Assembly (NCBI RefSeq): GCF_000005505.3
Contig: NC_016134.3
Span: 34,472,150 to 34,536,149, forward strand
DNA length: 64,000 nucleotides
Direction of reading: 5' to 3'
Source: Brachypodium distachyon
Taxonomy: Eukaryota; Streptophyta; Magnoliopsida; Poales; Poaceae
Shown here: positions 13,070-25,500 of the stretch, one piece after another
Layout: every line of letters begins with the position of its first letter
How positions within the stretch are numbered: position 1 is the stretch's first letter
The notes under the pieces: generated by a model
The model's input: the letters and a program-made list of their open reading frames with translations, nothing else
What the model was told of the DNA's origin: nothing
Databases searched by the model: none
Translations under genes and position numbers: made by a program

Positions 13070-14490
13070 GGCACCTGGTGGTGGTGGTGGTGCTGCTGCT
13101 GCGACTTGGCTTCTGTTGGGGCAAAGAAAACTAAACTTGTGGCTGCCTTTGCCTTTTCCTTTTATCTCAATTACTGTGAAGAAAGTGTTGTAGGTCTCTC
13201 CATCTGATAAGTTATACCTTGGTTCAGCTGTTCATGGGCTATATGCTATGCTGAATAGCAGCTCCGTCTTGGTATATGCGTACATTCAAAACTTTTTTGG
13301 TCGGAAAAACTGAACAGGAACGGAGAAACCCCTTCGGGATATATAAGTTGATTGAACTTCATAGGAATTCTGTGTGTCATCTGTAGTTTCTCTACCTGAT
13401 ATTCTTGTTGATTTGACGACGCTAAAATTTCGGGGAAGATATTCTGTAGATTAATTACGGAACAATCTTTACCTGGGGGAGGAGGCTAGCCTCTCCTCGC
13501 AATCACTGTACGTCGTATCTTAATAAATTTTGTGCAAGGTAGACTGATATGTTAGATTTTGAATAGCGGCATGAGTTGTTCATCCAAACACTGATAATCT
13601 AAAACTGTTTAACGCACTATGGCCAGAGACATGACCTCAGAATGATGAGGAAGAAGACAAAAATAACGAAAGTACAAACCGCAAGACTCACTACCTCTAT
13701 GGAATGGACAGTGTTGACTACACCAGGATAGAGATGGATATAGGAGACCACTATTCCATACGTCATCGGCTCCACCGCGGTGGCGCTGTCCCCAAAGACG
13801 CAAAACCTAATAGTGGAGATGCACAAACTATTTGTCAGATATTGATCCATGGTTTCTCTCGTCTCTCAATAGCGAATCGACGATTGATAACAAGAGGAAC
13901 ATGTTGTGTCAGCGACTAGGTTAACAAGAATGAGACGGCTTCTAGCCTGACTAGCTGGGAGATAAATAGGCCTCGTAATTTGACCTTGTACTATGTGAGC
14001 AAGTAACCGATGACAATTAATGTGATTAGGTGGTAGTTGCCATATTTAAGAGACGTACAACAACGAGACTATTGTAGGAAGTAGGAACACACTCTAGAGT
14101 AAATTCACTTGAATTTTTTGGCAAGATTTTCTCAGCGTGATTCACGAAAAATGACATGACGGAAAGCTCCACAAGCGACACGTGGACCTAATACCAACTG
14201 ATGTAACGGAAGGGCTTTGTGCCAACTCAGATGGCGGAAGGCAACTTTATGCCAACTAACTTAGAGGAGAAGACAAAAAATACCCCATCTAGCGATATGT
14301 GCTCAAGTAACTACACCAACAACTTCAGTGCCCGTCAATAACAGAGAGGACCACTTTCCACCGATGAGCGGATTCTATATGTCGGTGGACACCTATCTAG
14401 GTGGCCATAGAATCATCGGGGAAGGATTTCCATTGATATATGAATTTCACGTAATATTAGTGGAGGTTCTGTGCGCTACCTGTGAGCCCC

Positions 14491-14625
14491 CATCCCAAAC
14501 CGCCCGAGCCCCCAACATTTTTTAAACAACTACCAATGGTGGAGGTTCTGTGCGTAATATTAGTGGAGGTTCTGTGCGCTAACATGCATCACCGCCTGGG
14601 TTGGGGGCTCGGGCGGTTTGGGATG
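14491..14625. repeat. Perfect 26-bp inverted repeat with an 83-bp loop
   Basis: Arms at 14491-14516 and 14600-14625 are exact reverse complements, GC-rich (catcccaaaccgcccgagcc at the left end). Next to the left arm and inside the loop lies a direct repeat of about 25 bases, taatattagtggaggttctg, near 14452 and 14554. Together they suggest a small rearranged element; no transposon family was recognised. Confidence 0.8.
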
Positions 14626-15207
14626 TCGTCCCAACTAGGTGCCATGACAAACCGGCTCAGTCCACGGTGGCTACTGATGGGCGTCGAGCCGCTTCAACGA
14701 CGGGTGTGCTAGGCCCATGAGTGGGGGTGGGACCACACTGATCGATGAATGACATGCTAACCACATCAGTACCTCATGGAGAGTCTGTGCTTCTTTTCGT
14801 TGATGCTTCCCCTGCCGCTTGGATAGTTTAAGGTGCCAACCGGTACGTTGTAATGAGCCAAGCCATTTTGTTTTCTGTTTTTTTGTTGGGATGTGATGCA
14901 ATGTTCCATGTACGCACAAGAGTAATTCTCTTGGCTGGTGTGTGACATGTAGAGGGTACCCGGCCTCCCTAGGTGACGTGTGCGGAAAAATGTGCATTGT
15001 GAGTTCTTCTCGTGGTACTTTTATTCTCGACCAAACCTTTAGATTAGGTAACAAATCTGAGAAAGGATCGAATGTGCGGTCATTATTGTTTATTCCACAT
15101 TTTATTTCTACTTTTTTTTTACTTCATATCATGATAGCCCTGGATACGAAAATGGTGAATGGATCTTAGCCGCCATAACCATTGAGTATAATATTTTATA
15201 AATGCTA

Positions 15208-15320
15208 CTCTCTCTGATCCTAAATTCTTGACTTAAATTTGCCTAAATATGAATGTATTTATTCTTAAAAAGCGTCTAGATACATATAATATTTTGACAA
15301 CAATTTAGGATCAGAGAGAG
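15208..15320. mobile_element. Stowaway MITE (113 bp)
   Basis: TA duplications at 15206-15207 and 15321-15322. The ends ctctctctgatcctaaatt and the complementary aatttaggatcagagagag pair over 19 bases. The internal gcgtctagatacat motif is shared with the other Stowaway copies in the window. Confidence 0.9.
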
Positions 15321-15792
15321 TAATTACTATTGTAGTATTATGTATCCTGTCAATAACAGAGTCCAAACATAGATATTTTTGAACTTCGCTGAAATCAAAT
15401 ATTTTGTAGCCAATTATTAAATTCGCACATTCAGAATGAGTCCTAAGACTTAAAGGAAACATGACAATTCCTCTAAAATCACAACCATTCATGAACATAA
15501 AGAATGAACGTTTTAAGGGTATACTTTTGAAGTTCTAAGAATCTAGAATTAAACACCACGGCCTCCAAACAAATCAGGAATATCGCCCACCCGATTAACT
15601 GAGAAAAATAATAATCTCCGCAACATATCTAGCACAAAACGACTTTCGCCGGGGTGGACCCACCGACACGGCGACACGTCAAGACACTTAAGGCAGAGTC
15701 ACGCCCCGGTTCCTTACGATTCCAAAGTGAGCAAACGAACTTGTAGCTAAACCCCTATGCCCCTCTATCTTTAATCCGGGCGGATCCTAAGG

Positions 15793-15799
15793 TATAAAT
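15793..15799 (+). promoter_or_regulatory. TATA box of the Pumilio-family gene
   Basis: TATAAAT lies 189 bases before the ATG at 15982 and is followed by CT-rich sequence typical of plant transcription starts. The TSS is therefore probably near 15820-15830. Confidence 0.55.
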
Positions 15800-15800
15800 C

Positions 15801-15885
15801 TCTCTCTCCCCCTTTCCTTCTTCGTCTCCAAGAACAACAAATCCTCTCTCTCCCTTTCCTTCCTCGTCTCCAAAAACAACAAATC
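15801..15885 (+). repeat. Tandem duplication in the Pumilio gene 5'UTR
   Basis: Two copies of about 42-43 bases, 15801-15843 and 15844-15885, each containing a CT tract, ccctttccttc, cgtctccaa and acaacaaatc, with a few differences. The pyrimidine tracts and CAA motifs could affect translation; that is inference. Confidence 0.8.
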
Positions 15886-15981
15886 CAGGGGGTTCGAAGG
15901 AAGGAAGGCAATATCTGATCTACCGAATTCTCGTTTCCATCCTTGTCGTACTCAAAGGCGTGAGCTTTCTGCTCGAAGGGG

Positions 15982-18900
15982 ATGGCGTCGGCGGCGGTGC
16001 AACTTGAAGAGGAGGATGAGCTGCGGTTTGAAGATCTTGCGAAGGAGATGGAGCGGTTCGGATTGCACGAGTGGTTAGAGGTTGAGGACAACGGGCAGCA
16101 CCACGAGGACACAGCAGCTACCGCGACGGAGGGTCTGTTCCCACTTCCGGTGGCTGTTGGTGTTGGGCCCAGAAGAGAGAGGGACTTGTACCGTCCCGAC
16201 GAATTGCGCTTCCCGGGCGATCATCTCGGCCGCGGCCACGCCCATGCCCTTCACAACTTCCCGGGCGCCGGATCTGTTCGGCCGCACGCTGCTTGGCCTA
16301 GTTTCTCCAGCGACGCGTACATGACACCGCCGTGGGCGTGGCCTGGGCGCTCAGCGGCCATCAACACCCAGCTCGATGACTACATCGTGTATCTCGCCAA
16401 GAACGAGCAAATGGTGCTCGACACGCTGTTCTCTGGCTCCCCTGTGGACGCCCAAATCGTGGCTGATCTGATAGTCCGGTACGCCGTCCATCTCTTGGAG
16501 AGCAGCCATGGGAACCGTCTGCTCGATCTAGTCCTCAACCACTGCAACCATAGCCTCCACGGCTTGATCGTCGCCAGAATCACCCGAGACAAGAACAGGT
16601 TCTTCAGGATTTGTGGTCAAAGGCATGTGTATACAGCATCAGGTTTCTCGTTGTTATTTTCTTTCTTCTAGAGTTGTTACAAAAGATCTTATGAAGTTTG
16701 TTCGATATGTTTCAGGTCAGATGAAGTGGCCAGGGTGATCAGGTCTTGCAGATCAGTGAAATCGCTTCAGCTTCTGAGAAATGCCATCATGCCATGGATA
16801 GCTCCATCCATGATGCATCAACTTGTGACGGATTCGAATAGACTCAGAGTGGTGCAGGCCTTCGTGCAGTGTGTTCCTGATCCCTACTTTGCTAAGGTAT
16901 TTCGATTTTTTCTTTTCTTCCTCTATCCAGATTCCTAGTGCGGAATTTGATGCTAATGTGAGATTGTGCTTAGTAATAGTAACATCTTGCATGATTATAT
17001 ATGTAGTTGTTTCTAAAAGGTACTCAACCATAAGCAGAGATCTTGTTTTTTATTGTGTTTCGTTCGTGAACCCTTACCATATAGGGTAGTTTCATATCAA
17101 GTTGTTTCTTTCTTGTTAGAGTAAGGTTAGCAAGGCAATGTTGTTTTTCTGCCTTATAATGGTAAAACGGGTATATACATGCATGCCTTCGAAAATAACA
17201 ATTCCTTAAAATACCATAAGACGGTCATAATAACTATTTAGTGGTCCACAACATCTCAGCATCTGAAAAGTGCCCATATTGTAGAGCTAAATTTGGCTCT
17301 TCTACATGCTATGATTAAAGCTTCAAGTAAAATGAGGTTTATTAGCCCTACAAACATATTTCTTGGACAAGCAACGGAACCAAACATGCATTTGACTTTC
17401 GTTCTGCGCTTGGTTATATATAGTTTTTTCAACTAAATTCCAATTCTTCTGTAGACCATAATACACTTCCCCTCTCATGTTGTGCCATGTTAATTTGATA
17501 TTGATAAAGTGACACCAATTAAGAGGTCCAGACATGAATTTAGGTCTAAAGTTTTTAGTTCTAATCTGGATGGTTATGTTCTGCTGAACCATATTTTACT
17601 ATTTTATCTTCTTTATCTTTGCTAACTCTGTTGCAACAGTTCATAAATCATCTCTCAAATGTTCTTGTGAGGGCTGAGAACAAGGCCATATTACAGAATT
17701 TTTTCACATGTTTACTTGCAGTTTAAATTGCTATTTTCCCTCCTGCTGTGGCCAGGATTCCTCTTATTTCATTGTTTCATACTTTGACACTTACTGTTAT
17801 ATATTGGCAGTTCATTTTTGATGCTATTGCTAAGAACTGCTTAGCACTTGCTTATGGTTCGCATGGAGTGTCCCTGTTGCGAAGCTGTCTGGAGCATGCT
17901 GAATGGACAGAAAAGGATGATGTGTTGTCTAAAATCTCTTGTTGGAGCATTGAACTTGCTCAAAATCGTTTTGGGTAACCCATTTTTCTGAATTTTGATG
18001 ATATCCTACTGGCCCCCATTTATTCCATGCAAATACATTAAACTGTCATTTGATAGTAATTAACTAGTTGATATTTTTGGTATTTTCAAGTATAGACGTT
18101 GTTGACTTGTTAGACAATAATTCAAACTTAACTCAAGTCTTTGTGTCAATCTCTACTTGTCATGTGTAAATGGAGTTAGATTAGTAGTAAGGTTTTGCAC
18201 CTACAATATATTTTCATAATAAAGGGTAGTTTAAGTCATACATGTTGTTGAAGGGGATCAATGGTACATAATTTCTACTACTTCCGTTTCATAAAAATTG
18301 GCGCGGTTTTGAACTAACTCTATGTCAAAACCGTGCCAATCTTTATGGAACGGATGGAGTACTAGTCACCAATAGTTTGCTGCAGACTTGCCAAACGAAA
18401 TTACTAGATGTTACTGTTGGTAAAACTATTAGAAGTTATTATCAAGTTAAAGATAGGGGTGTGGTTGGTCCTCCATGTCCATTATGTGAAATCTATTGTC
18501 TCATTTTTTTATTTTTCTGGTACCACCTCAGTTAACTCTGGGATCTCTTCATCTGTGAATCACGAACTGGTCCCTGAACGGCTTACCATTTCTCTTTCCT
18601 TTTTCGTTCACAGAAACTACATTGTTCAGGATGTCTTAAAACAAAGAAACCCATCGCACCTGGCAATTATTGCATCCTGCTTCAGAAATAATTATGTGCT
18701 ACTCTCAAAACAGAGATATAGCAGTAATGTGGTGGAAACATGCTTACAAGTATTTGTTGATGCTGAGAGATTTTTCATTATTGATGAATTGATTTGGTGT
18801 CCCCACTTCAAAGATTTAGTGACACATGAGTTCGCTAACTATGTTATCTCCAGAGCCCTTGGAACTTGCACGGTGAGTTGCCTCAGCCAACAGCCCAATA

Positions 18901-19081
18901 TTTATTTCCACGGTGTATTTTCTATTACAGAAACACTAATCTCACTAGTTCCTCCTTTGTCTAGTTTCCTCTACAGCATCGTTTGGCCACTGCCATACTT
19001 TCCCTTCAAAATGTTAATCGTCGCCACCCCCATTGTTTGAAGATGTTCAAAATACTATCTGATCTTGGCTACAGACATTGA
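15982..19081 (+). CDS. Pumilio/PUF-family RNA-binding protein
   Basis: Five exons: 15982-16642, 16721-16896, 17811-17974, 18614-18872 and 18977-19081, all GT-AG with closing phases, giving 454 residues. The N-terminal ~135 residues are acidic and then Pro/Gly-rich. From about 140 onward are PUF-type helical repeats: HLLESSHGNRLLDLVL, VVQAFVQCVPDPYF, GSHGVSLLRSCLEH, QNRFGNYIVQDVLKQ, QRYSSNVVETCLQV and HEFANYVISRAL, ending with a short CLKMFKILSDLGYRH tail. N-R/S-x-x-E/Q-like RNA-contact triads are visible in the later repeats (NYIVQ, SNVVE, NYVIS); the earlier repeats are degenerate. PUF proteins bind 3'UTRs and repress or destabilise mRNA in the cytoplasm. The exon 1/2 junction was chosen as CAG|GTTTCT to GGTCAG|AT because it alone keeps frame through TASDEVARV with a consensus donor; a GT|GTATAC donor is an alternative. 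Confidence 0.88.
18281..18359. mobile_element. Short Stowaway-like MITE (79 bp) in Pumilio intron 3
   Basis: TA flanks at 18279-18280 and 18360-18361. The ends cttccgtttcataaa and tttatggaacggatggag are inverted repeats, and the interior forms an almost continuous hairpin (ggcgcggtttt / aaaaccgtgcc). Confidence 0.8.
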
Positions 19082-22000
19082 AAATGAGAGCTAATAGGTA
19101 ACAAATGCTCTTTACATTTTCTCCATGTGTAGTTAGGTTGATGGATAGTAAGAATATACTGATTCACTCATCTTGGCAGGGTTTCAGCATAAACTGATCA
19201 TGTATACTCCAGGAATTTTGGCCGGCGATGTTGTGAAGTCAACTGATAGACCGACTTTGTTTCATTTTGTAGTGTGCTTGTTGGTTATACTTTCGTCTGG
19301 AGATGTTGTGTGCTGGTTGTACTAGAAAGGATTTAGCCTGTGCGACCTTGAATTTGTCTCGTGATGTGTTGTGCTCTTTTGGTGCATGTTGGATGTCTCC
19401 AAGAGTTGTTGTTAGCTGTTACTTCTGAAGTTTGGTGCCTGTTGTCAAAAGGTGAACAATGTTCTCCGCAGTTAAGAGAAAGATGTAGTCTTTGTTAATC
19501 TTCCCTTGATGTATTCCTTTTTTTTGTTTTTTTGTGCGAAGGTCCCTTGATGTGTTCCTCTTCTTTTAAGGCATTTTGAGTTTTGTTTGTTCCACAGGTT
19601 GCATTCATTGATAGATTTTCTTTCTTCTTTGCACAAGGAGTTCTCGTTTAGAAGCATTGGATTTTGTGTTTACCTATAGTATGCATGGCTTTATGAAGAG
19701 AAAAGGACAATTTTAAAATTATTTTCTTGCGTGGAGCAAAAGATGAGTCAACTTGTGTTACGTGCGCCATTTGTTATTTTTTCACTAAAGAAATGGAGCA
19801 TGGAAATAGTATTTCTTGTGTACGAGTAGACAGTTAATTACTAGAGAGTTTTTACGGTATCCTGTACTCCTTAGTGACTACTACAGTACCTAACAAATCT
19901 AGCCCTACATCTTTAGGGGTTACTTCGTCTTTTTGTCATGGGCTAATTTTGATTTCCATCTGTTGTTCGTTTGATCAAGCATCACGACTCCCAGTCAAAT
20001 CCCGATTGACCAAATCGGTAGCAAGTTATTCTTCTCCCATCATGGCGGCTTCCTGCGGTCCTGCCCTATCACTTGCATCGGCTGTTCTGCTCTTCTGCCC
20101 TGACCCAGTCCTGCCATCCGTTCTCTCGGCCATATCAATGCCTTTAATCCTGATGCCCACTAACCATCAAAGGTGGGCTGAGCCCATCGGTGGTGACAAC
20201 GCGGTGGTGAATCCCCGTCCTAGTCACTGCAACTAGTTAATTCAAGGATTAAGGCTTGAGTTGATATCCTACAAGGAACGAACGTTGATTCATTGAGTAA
20301 TTTTCCAATTTTTGTAAATTCAGCGAACTTAATTGAAAACTCACAATTAGAAATTTACCCCTAAGACGGTGATACTCCTAAATTTATAGAGATGGTACTC
20401 CTTGAGCCTTGCAGCGGAGTACCGGACAAGATTAGCCATTAGATCAGGAAAAATAGACGGCTCATATTTATCTCAGGGACCGTAAAAGAGCTCGGTTACT
20501 ATGATGGCAAAGTAGAGAGTATGTCATTATCCACAATCAGTGGATAAATAAAAATAAATTGGACGGTTACGATTAAACATGATGGCAAACTCGTGTTTTT
20601 TGTATCGGCTACTCAATATTTTCTGAGAATTGAAGTACTCAATTTTGTAAATCACATTTACACCTTTATGAACTGAAAGAAGCATCATAAGTAAATTGTA
20701 TCCCTCATTCCATATTCTAGGGTATCTTTGTATTTTGAGTTTCATTTTTGACCAATAAAATGTGGGTTATTTAGTGTTTACAAATACATTTCAAAGATTG
20801 TTTGTTTGGGTGGGGGCGCTCAATATGCAGGCCTAACTCTAGATTGCATGCAGACTTCCATGCACAGCCTGCGTATGGTCCAAAGAAGCAACCTTACCTC
20901 TTTCATGTCATTTCATCATGTAGAAACCTCTTCCATGTTTATCATTGCTTTCATGCAATCTGTTGCCTAGAAACCATTATGAATAGCACAATCTTGGACA
21001 AGGGCATGACCTTCATAGCAAGACATCACCTCCAGGCTTTGTTCCGATCAATATACTGAGCTCAGATTAGCATACCTCGGGTTGACCTTAAACTCGGGTT
21101 GTCTAGAATACCTCTTCTAATGCTTTGTTTCGTAAGGATCGTCAGTGGTGAAGGCCACATGCAGTGGCGGAGCCAGCCCAAGGCTGTAGCCTGGGCACTG
21201 ATGCTTAATTTTCATGATTTAGGTGATTGGACACCATTAGAATCGTTGTTTTTTCCTTGGGGTGTGCCGCCGGGAAGCCTGGGCACATGCCCGTGGTGTC
21301 CCCACGGTGGCTCCTCCAGTGGCCACATGGCTAACGAAATTAGTCACTGCTGGTGTTGGTTAAAACCAAACGTCAGGGTGACAATGATATTCAACTGGAA
21401 TTCAAATCGCATAAAAAACAATGCACAAAATATGAATTTCTCATTGCATTGCATACACTTTTTTTTTGCGAGGACAATGCATTGCATACACGATGGAACA
21501 CATTTCATTGCATTGCATACAATATCGCACATACATTGAAACACATACTAATACCTAATGTCACCAGCATCGCAAAAGGAGCAATGGTCAAAGGATGCAG
21601 AAGAAGAGAGTGACTAGGAAGGACATAAAAGGTAGTGTGGCCTTGGAAGAAGAAAGCATGGGAGGAAATGAAGGAAGGAAGAAGAAAGCAATGGAGGAAA
21701 AGAAAAGATCGGGTTGATGGAGGAGGAAGAAGAAGAAGATCAGGAAGGTGGGAGAGGCTTGAAGAAATGAAAAAGAAATGGAGAGGTGTTTTGAACACCT
21801 CTGTGACTCGTTGCGTCACCCGACTGTAGTCTACTTCCGAAGACAACGACAAGAAGATATGTTTGAGTTTGGATCTTGCGCTGACTAAGCTTTCGTTGTC
21901 GAAGAAGATGACGACGACATGTCATTGTTGGGGCGGCAACCGGTGCGACATACGAGAAGTGATGGGAGGCAGATGCACACAAGGCTCTTTAGGACGAATC

Positions 22001-22510
22001 ATGGTGGAGCGAAGTGAGTGCCATTGCTTACGGTCTCGGTTTTTAAGACGGGCTTCTCTGAGAAGTTGCTTTTATCCGGGATGGGTGGAGCGAAGGTGGG
22101 GAAAGCGATGAGGCAGTGAGCAATAGCTCCATGGGTTGGGGGCAGGATGAGGAAACGGAGTTGGTTGTGAACGATCGAAAATTAGTCCCCTTTACTCGTC
22201 GACGGAAAGATCGACCGGTTTATAAGATAGGACAAACCATTAACGCTATATTAGAAAATGATACTACCGAAGGTAAAAAAAAAAGCAGTGCAGAAGAGAC
22301 GGAATTGCTAGTTTGCTATCTGGAGTGCAGCCAGCTCCTTCAGCACAACTCGTCGCCGCCCATTTTCTCAAAAAAGAAAAAACGAAGTACACAGTTCAAA
22401 TAAACCAACCATAATCGAGCGGACAGCCCACCAGGAGGAACATAACTCGTCTCTTTCGTTGCTCTGACTGTCTGACGCCACAGACGCCGCTTCTGCTCGC
22501 CCGCCGATTG
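19082..22510. other. 3'UTR of the Pumilio gene and intergenic spacer to the LIN1-like gene
   Basis: A 3'UTR intron (GT at 19098 to AG at 19179) is plausible, and the transcript likely ends around 19500-19700. The remainder has no supported gene. Near 21440-21520 the phrase ttgcattgcatacac recurs three times. One hAT-type MITE is listed separately. Purine-rich DNA at 21620-21780 produces long ORFs without family motifs. The 5'UTR of the next gene starts near 22440. Confidence 0.4.
21162..21321. mobile_element. hAT-type MITE (160 bp) with perfect 8-bp TSD
   Basis: The target-site duplication gccacatg occurs at 21154-21161 and 21322-21329 without mismatch. The ends cagtggcggagcca and tggctcctccagtg form imperfect 14-bp inverted repeats. 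CAGTGGCGGAGCC termini are frequent in plant hAT-derived MITEs. The undamaged TSD suggests a fairly recent insertion. Confidence 0.88.
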
Positions 22511-25500
22511 ATGGAGCCCACGGCGCCGCAGCGCGGCACCAAGCGGCCGCTACTCGCGACTACGGCCGGCGACGACGACGATGGCCGCTCCGCTCTCGAG
22601 TAAGTCAACCCAAAAGCCCCTCCCTCGGGCTCAACCCCTTCATGTTCCCTTCCTCTCTCGTCGGGACCTCGCGTTAGGGTTTCGCTCTCGGGTTTCACCC
22701 GCTGTTTTCTGCGGTACAGGGACCGCAGGGTGCGGTTCCCCAAGGGGAAGAAGGCCAAGTACCGCGACCCCGCTGCCGCGGAGGGAGGCGCCGCTTCGGA
22801 GGACATCGACAGCCTGATGAACCCCGAGCTCGCGGCGGTGAGGCGAGCACGGCGGCGCCACCGTAGGGACGGGGATGACACGCAGGGCACTTCAGATGTC
22901 AAGGGCTTCGAAATGCGCTACAAGGTATTCACTGTTGCTCTTCCTCAGAGTTGCTTCAGACTTCAGAGGGCTTTCTTTTTCTGTCGATTGTATAGCTAAG
23001 ATTCTTATGCAAGTGATTATAACCTTCAAATCATGTGTCAGAATTTACAACATGTGCCTCCACGCCCATATGGGTAGCACAGCTGGACATATGAAATAGG
23101 GGTTTATAGGTGAAATTGTTGCTGCTATAGTATGTTGTCTTGACTTTCTTCTATGCATTGTTTCTATTGCTTTTAATGCACTTTTCGTTTGTTTGTGGTG
23201 AGGGTGCAACCAATAAAGTATGGTAGTGTTTGGATGTGAGAATGAGGTGGAATGTAATGGAATGTTATTTATGGACATAATGCGGTAACTTGCCAACTTG
23301 GGAGAACTGTCTAGTAACATAGAATGGTTCCATATGGTTTCTGAAGGACTTGCTGGAAAATTGCAATCCTAGGGCATTAAAGATCAAAATTGGGAAGTTT
23401 CTTTTTTTGCATTATGTGTGCTCCGCTAAACTTCTGATGAAAACAGAATAATAGGACCAAACATCAAACAGAAAAATGTAGTGGTGTATACAAGGCCTCT
23501 GCAAAATGGTTTAGTATATATGGTTGTAAAGTGAACTTGATTATTTTATTATGCTTTTCACCTTACGACTAAATATTATGTCGCTTTGTTTTCCTTTGTT
23601 TTGTTCATCATAAAAAGGCTAGTGATTATGACTTCGCCTTTCCCTTTTTCATATTCTGAATTCCAAGTCCGACGCAATATTTATTTCCTGCAGTTTTCCC
23701 TGCTTATCATTGAAAGCATATGAATATTAGGCATAAGTATGAAGCTAACCACTTTGTTATCATTGTCAGATAACACAGACTTTGATGTTCAACAGGATGA
23801 TGCCAACTTTATTGATGATGGTATTCAGATAGAACCTTTTAACTTGGAGCAAGAGAGGGAAGAAGGGTACTTTGATGAAAATGGGAACTTTGTGGAGTTC
23901 GCAAGAGGCAATGATATGAAGGTACTGCCTGTTTTATGTTTGCTGTCTTTGTTGTCTTGCGACAAGTTACAATCTGTCAATTTGGTGACACAAGCACCTG
24001 TTTGTTGTAGGATGCCTGGTTAGATAATGTTGAAGTTGACACAAAGTATGCTGAAAAAGTTCAAAAGAAAAAGGACAAAGAAGAGGAATTCCAGGATCTT
24101 TCTTCTGACGATATTGGAGTTATAAAAAGGAGAATAGCAAACATGCTTGAACCAGCTGAAACAGTACGCCCGGTTGCAGCTTTCGTATAGTTTTAACATT
24201 AAAGTAACCCTATTTTCCATGTAAGATTGCAAGTTATGATGACAGCTAGCAAAAACAGCCCTTTGCATTAAGGCAAGCAGTAAGAATCATACTCCCTCCG
24301 TCCCATATTAAGTGTTGAAATATTACATGTATCTAGACGCTTTTTAGGTATAGATACATGCATATTTGGGCAAATTTGAGACACTTAATATAGGACGGAG
24401 GGAGTACTATTTTTTAAGATCGTTGTACTTGTGCTTAGTTAGTGAATGTCTGAGTCATAGTGTATAATGACAATTGACAGACCGTTAGTACTTCTGTTAT
24501 GATTTGGACACCCTTGTTAATTTATGCCAATGGATTCCGCTCTTGTACTTTGTCATTATGATAGTTCTTGACAGACAGTTAGCTTTACTAGAGATGATTT
24601 AGTGAATTAGTTTGACTATAGCCTGTAGATACCTCTTTAAAAAACTATAGACTATAGGTACTTGTTGCCTCAAACCTGACAACAGAGGTTACTGCTTTCA
24701 CTCACATCTTTGCTCTGCTTATATAGATAATCAATTTATCAATCTGAATTTCACAATATCTCCATAAAACACAATGTCTGTCCATTATCATTTCAAATGG
24801 AGACTAAGAACAAGCATGCTCTTGATATCCTCGTGTGCTGCATGTTTCTTTCTCCTTTGTTGAGTTAATAAATAAACTGATCTGCACCAAACGAATCCAG
24901 AAACTTTTGCATTTCTTGGTTCACTGTATTTCTAGTTCTAGGAGCGCATGTTCTTATTATCAGATCTTAGGCCAAATATTCTTGAAAGCTCTCATATAAT
25001 CATAACCTTGTCTGCTATGTCACGTCAATTGTTTGATCTCCATAAATCTAAAGCTGAAACATGCAATGATCGAAACCTATCATGAGAAAAGGGTAACATT
25101 GTGAGACCTTTTCTACTAGTAGTATTCAGATTTTTATTATATGGTAAATCTTTTCTTGAATCATGTTCTGCCAGATAATACAAGCTTTGAAACGATTGAA
25201 GAATACATCCACTGATCAACGTGGAAAAATGACTGAAGGGACCAAGCGCATATTTGATGAGCTGACAGAAGCTGCCATGAAGCTGATGGAGAATGGGGAA
25301 TACAGTATGTGTCCCTTTTATGTTTAAAATTTAGTTTGTTTATTTTTGGCCATCCATTAATTATTTCAGTATGGCAATACATTTTTACCGTCCAATGATT
25401 TGCACCTCATTCCATTTTTGTGTAGATGTGTATTCAGATGACCGGGAAACATTTGTTCGTGAGGCTGGTTAGCCCCCTCCCCCTCTTATTGCCTGCTTAC

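Larger units (their letters stand above)
13070..15792. other. Intergenic region between the RING ligase and Pumilio genes
   Basis: The 3'UTR of the upstream gene probably ends by about 13270-13560. After that no supported gene is seen. A short minus-strand ORF around 13617-13850 is hydrophobic at its C-terminus but has no recognisable family. Two items, an inverted repeat and a Stowaway MITE, are listed separately. Confidence 0.4.

Noticed and set aside
13617..13850. Hydrophobic minus-strand ORF
   Set aside because: One membrane-like stretch but no start context, splice partner or family similarity.
17641..17724. Possible extra exon (FINHLSNVLVRAENK...) after an AG acceptor in Pumilio intron 2
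   Set aside because: It begins like the true exon 3 (FI) but reaches a stop after 28 codons and has no PUF motif; skipping it gives a continuous PUF repeat.
21505..21852. 115-codon minus-strand ORF
   Set aside because: Ser/Leu-rich product of the purine-rich plus strand; no motif.
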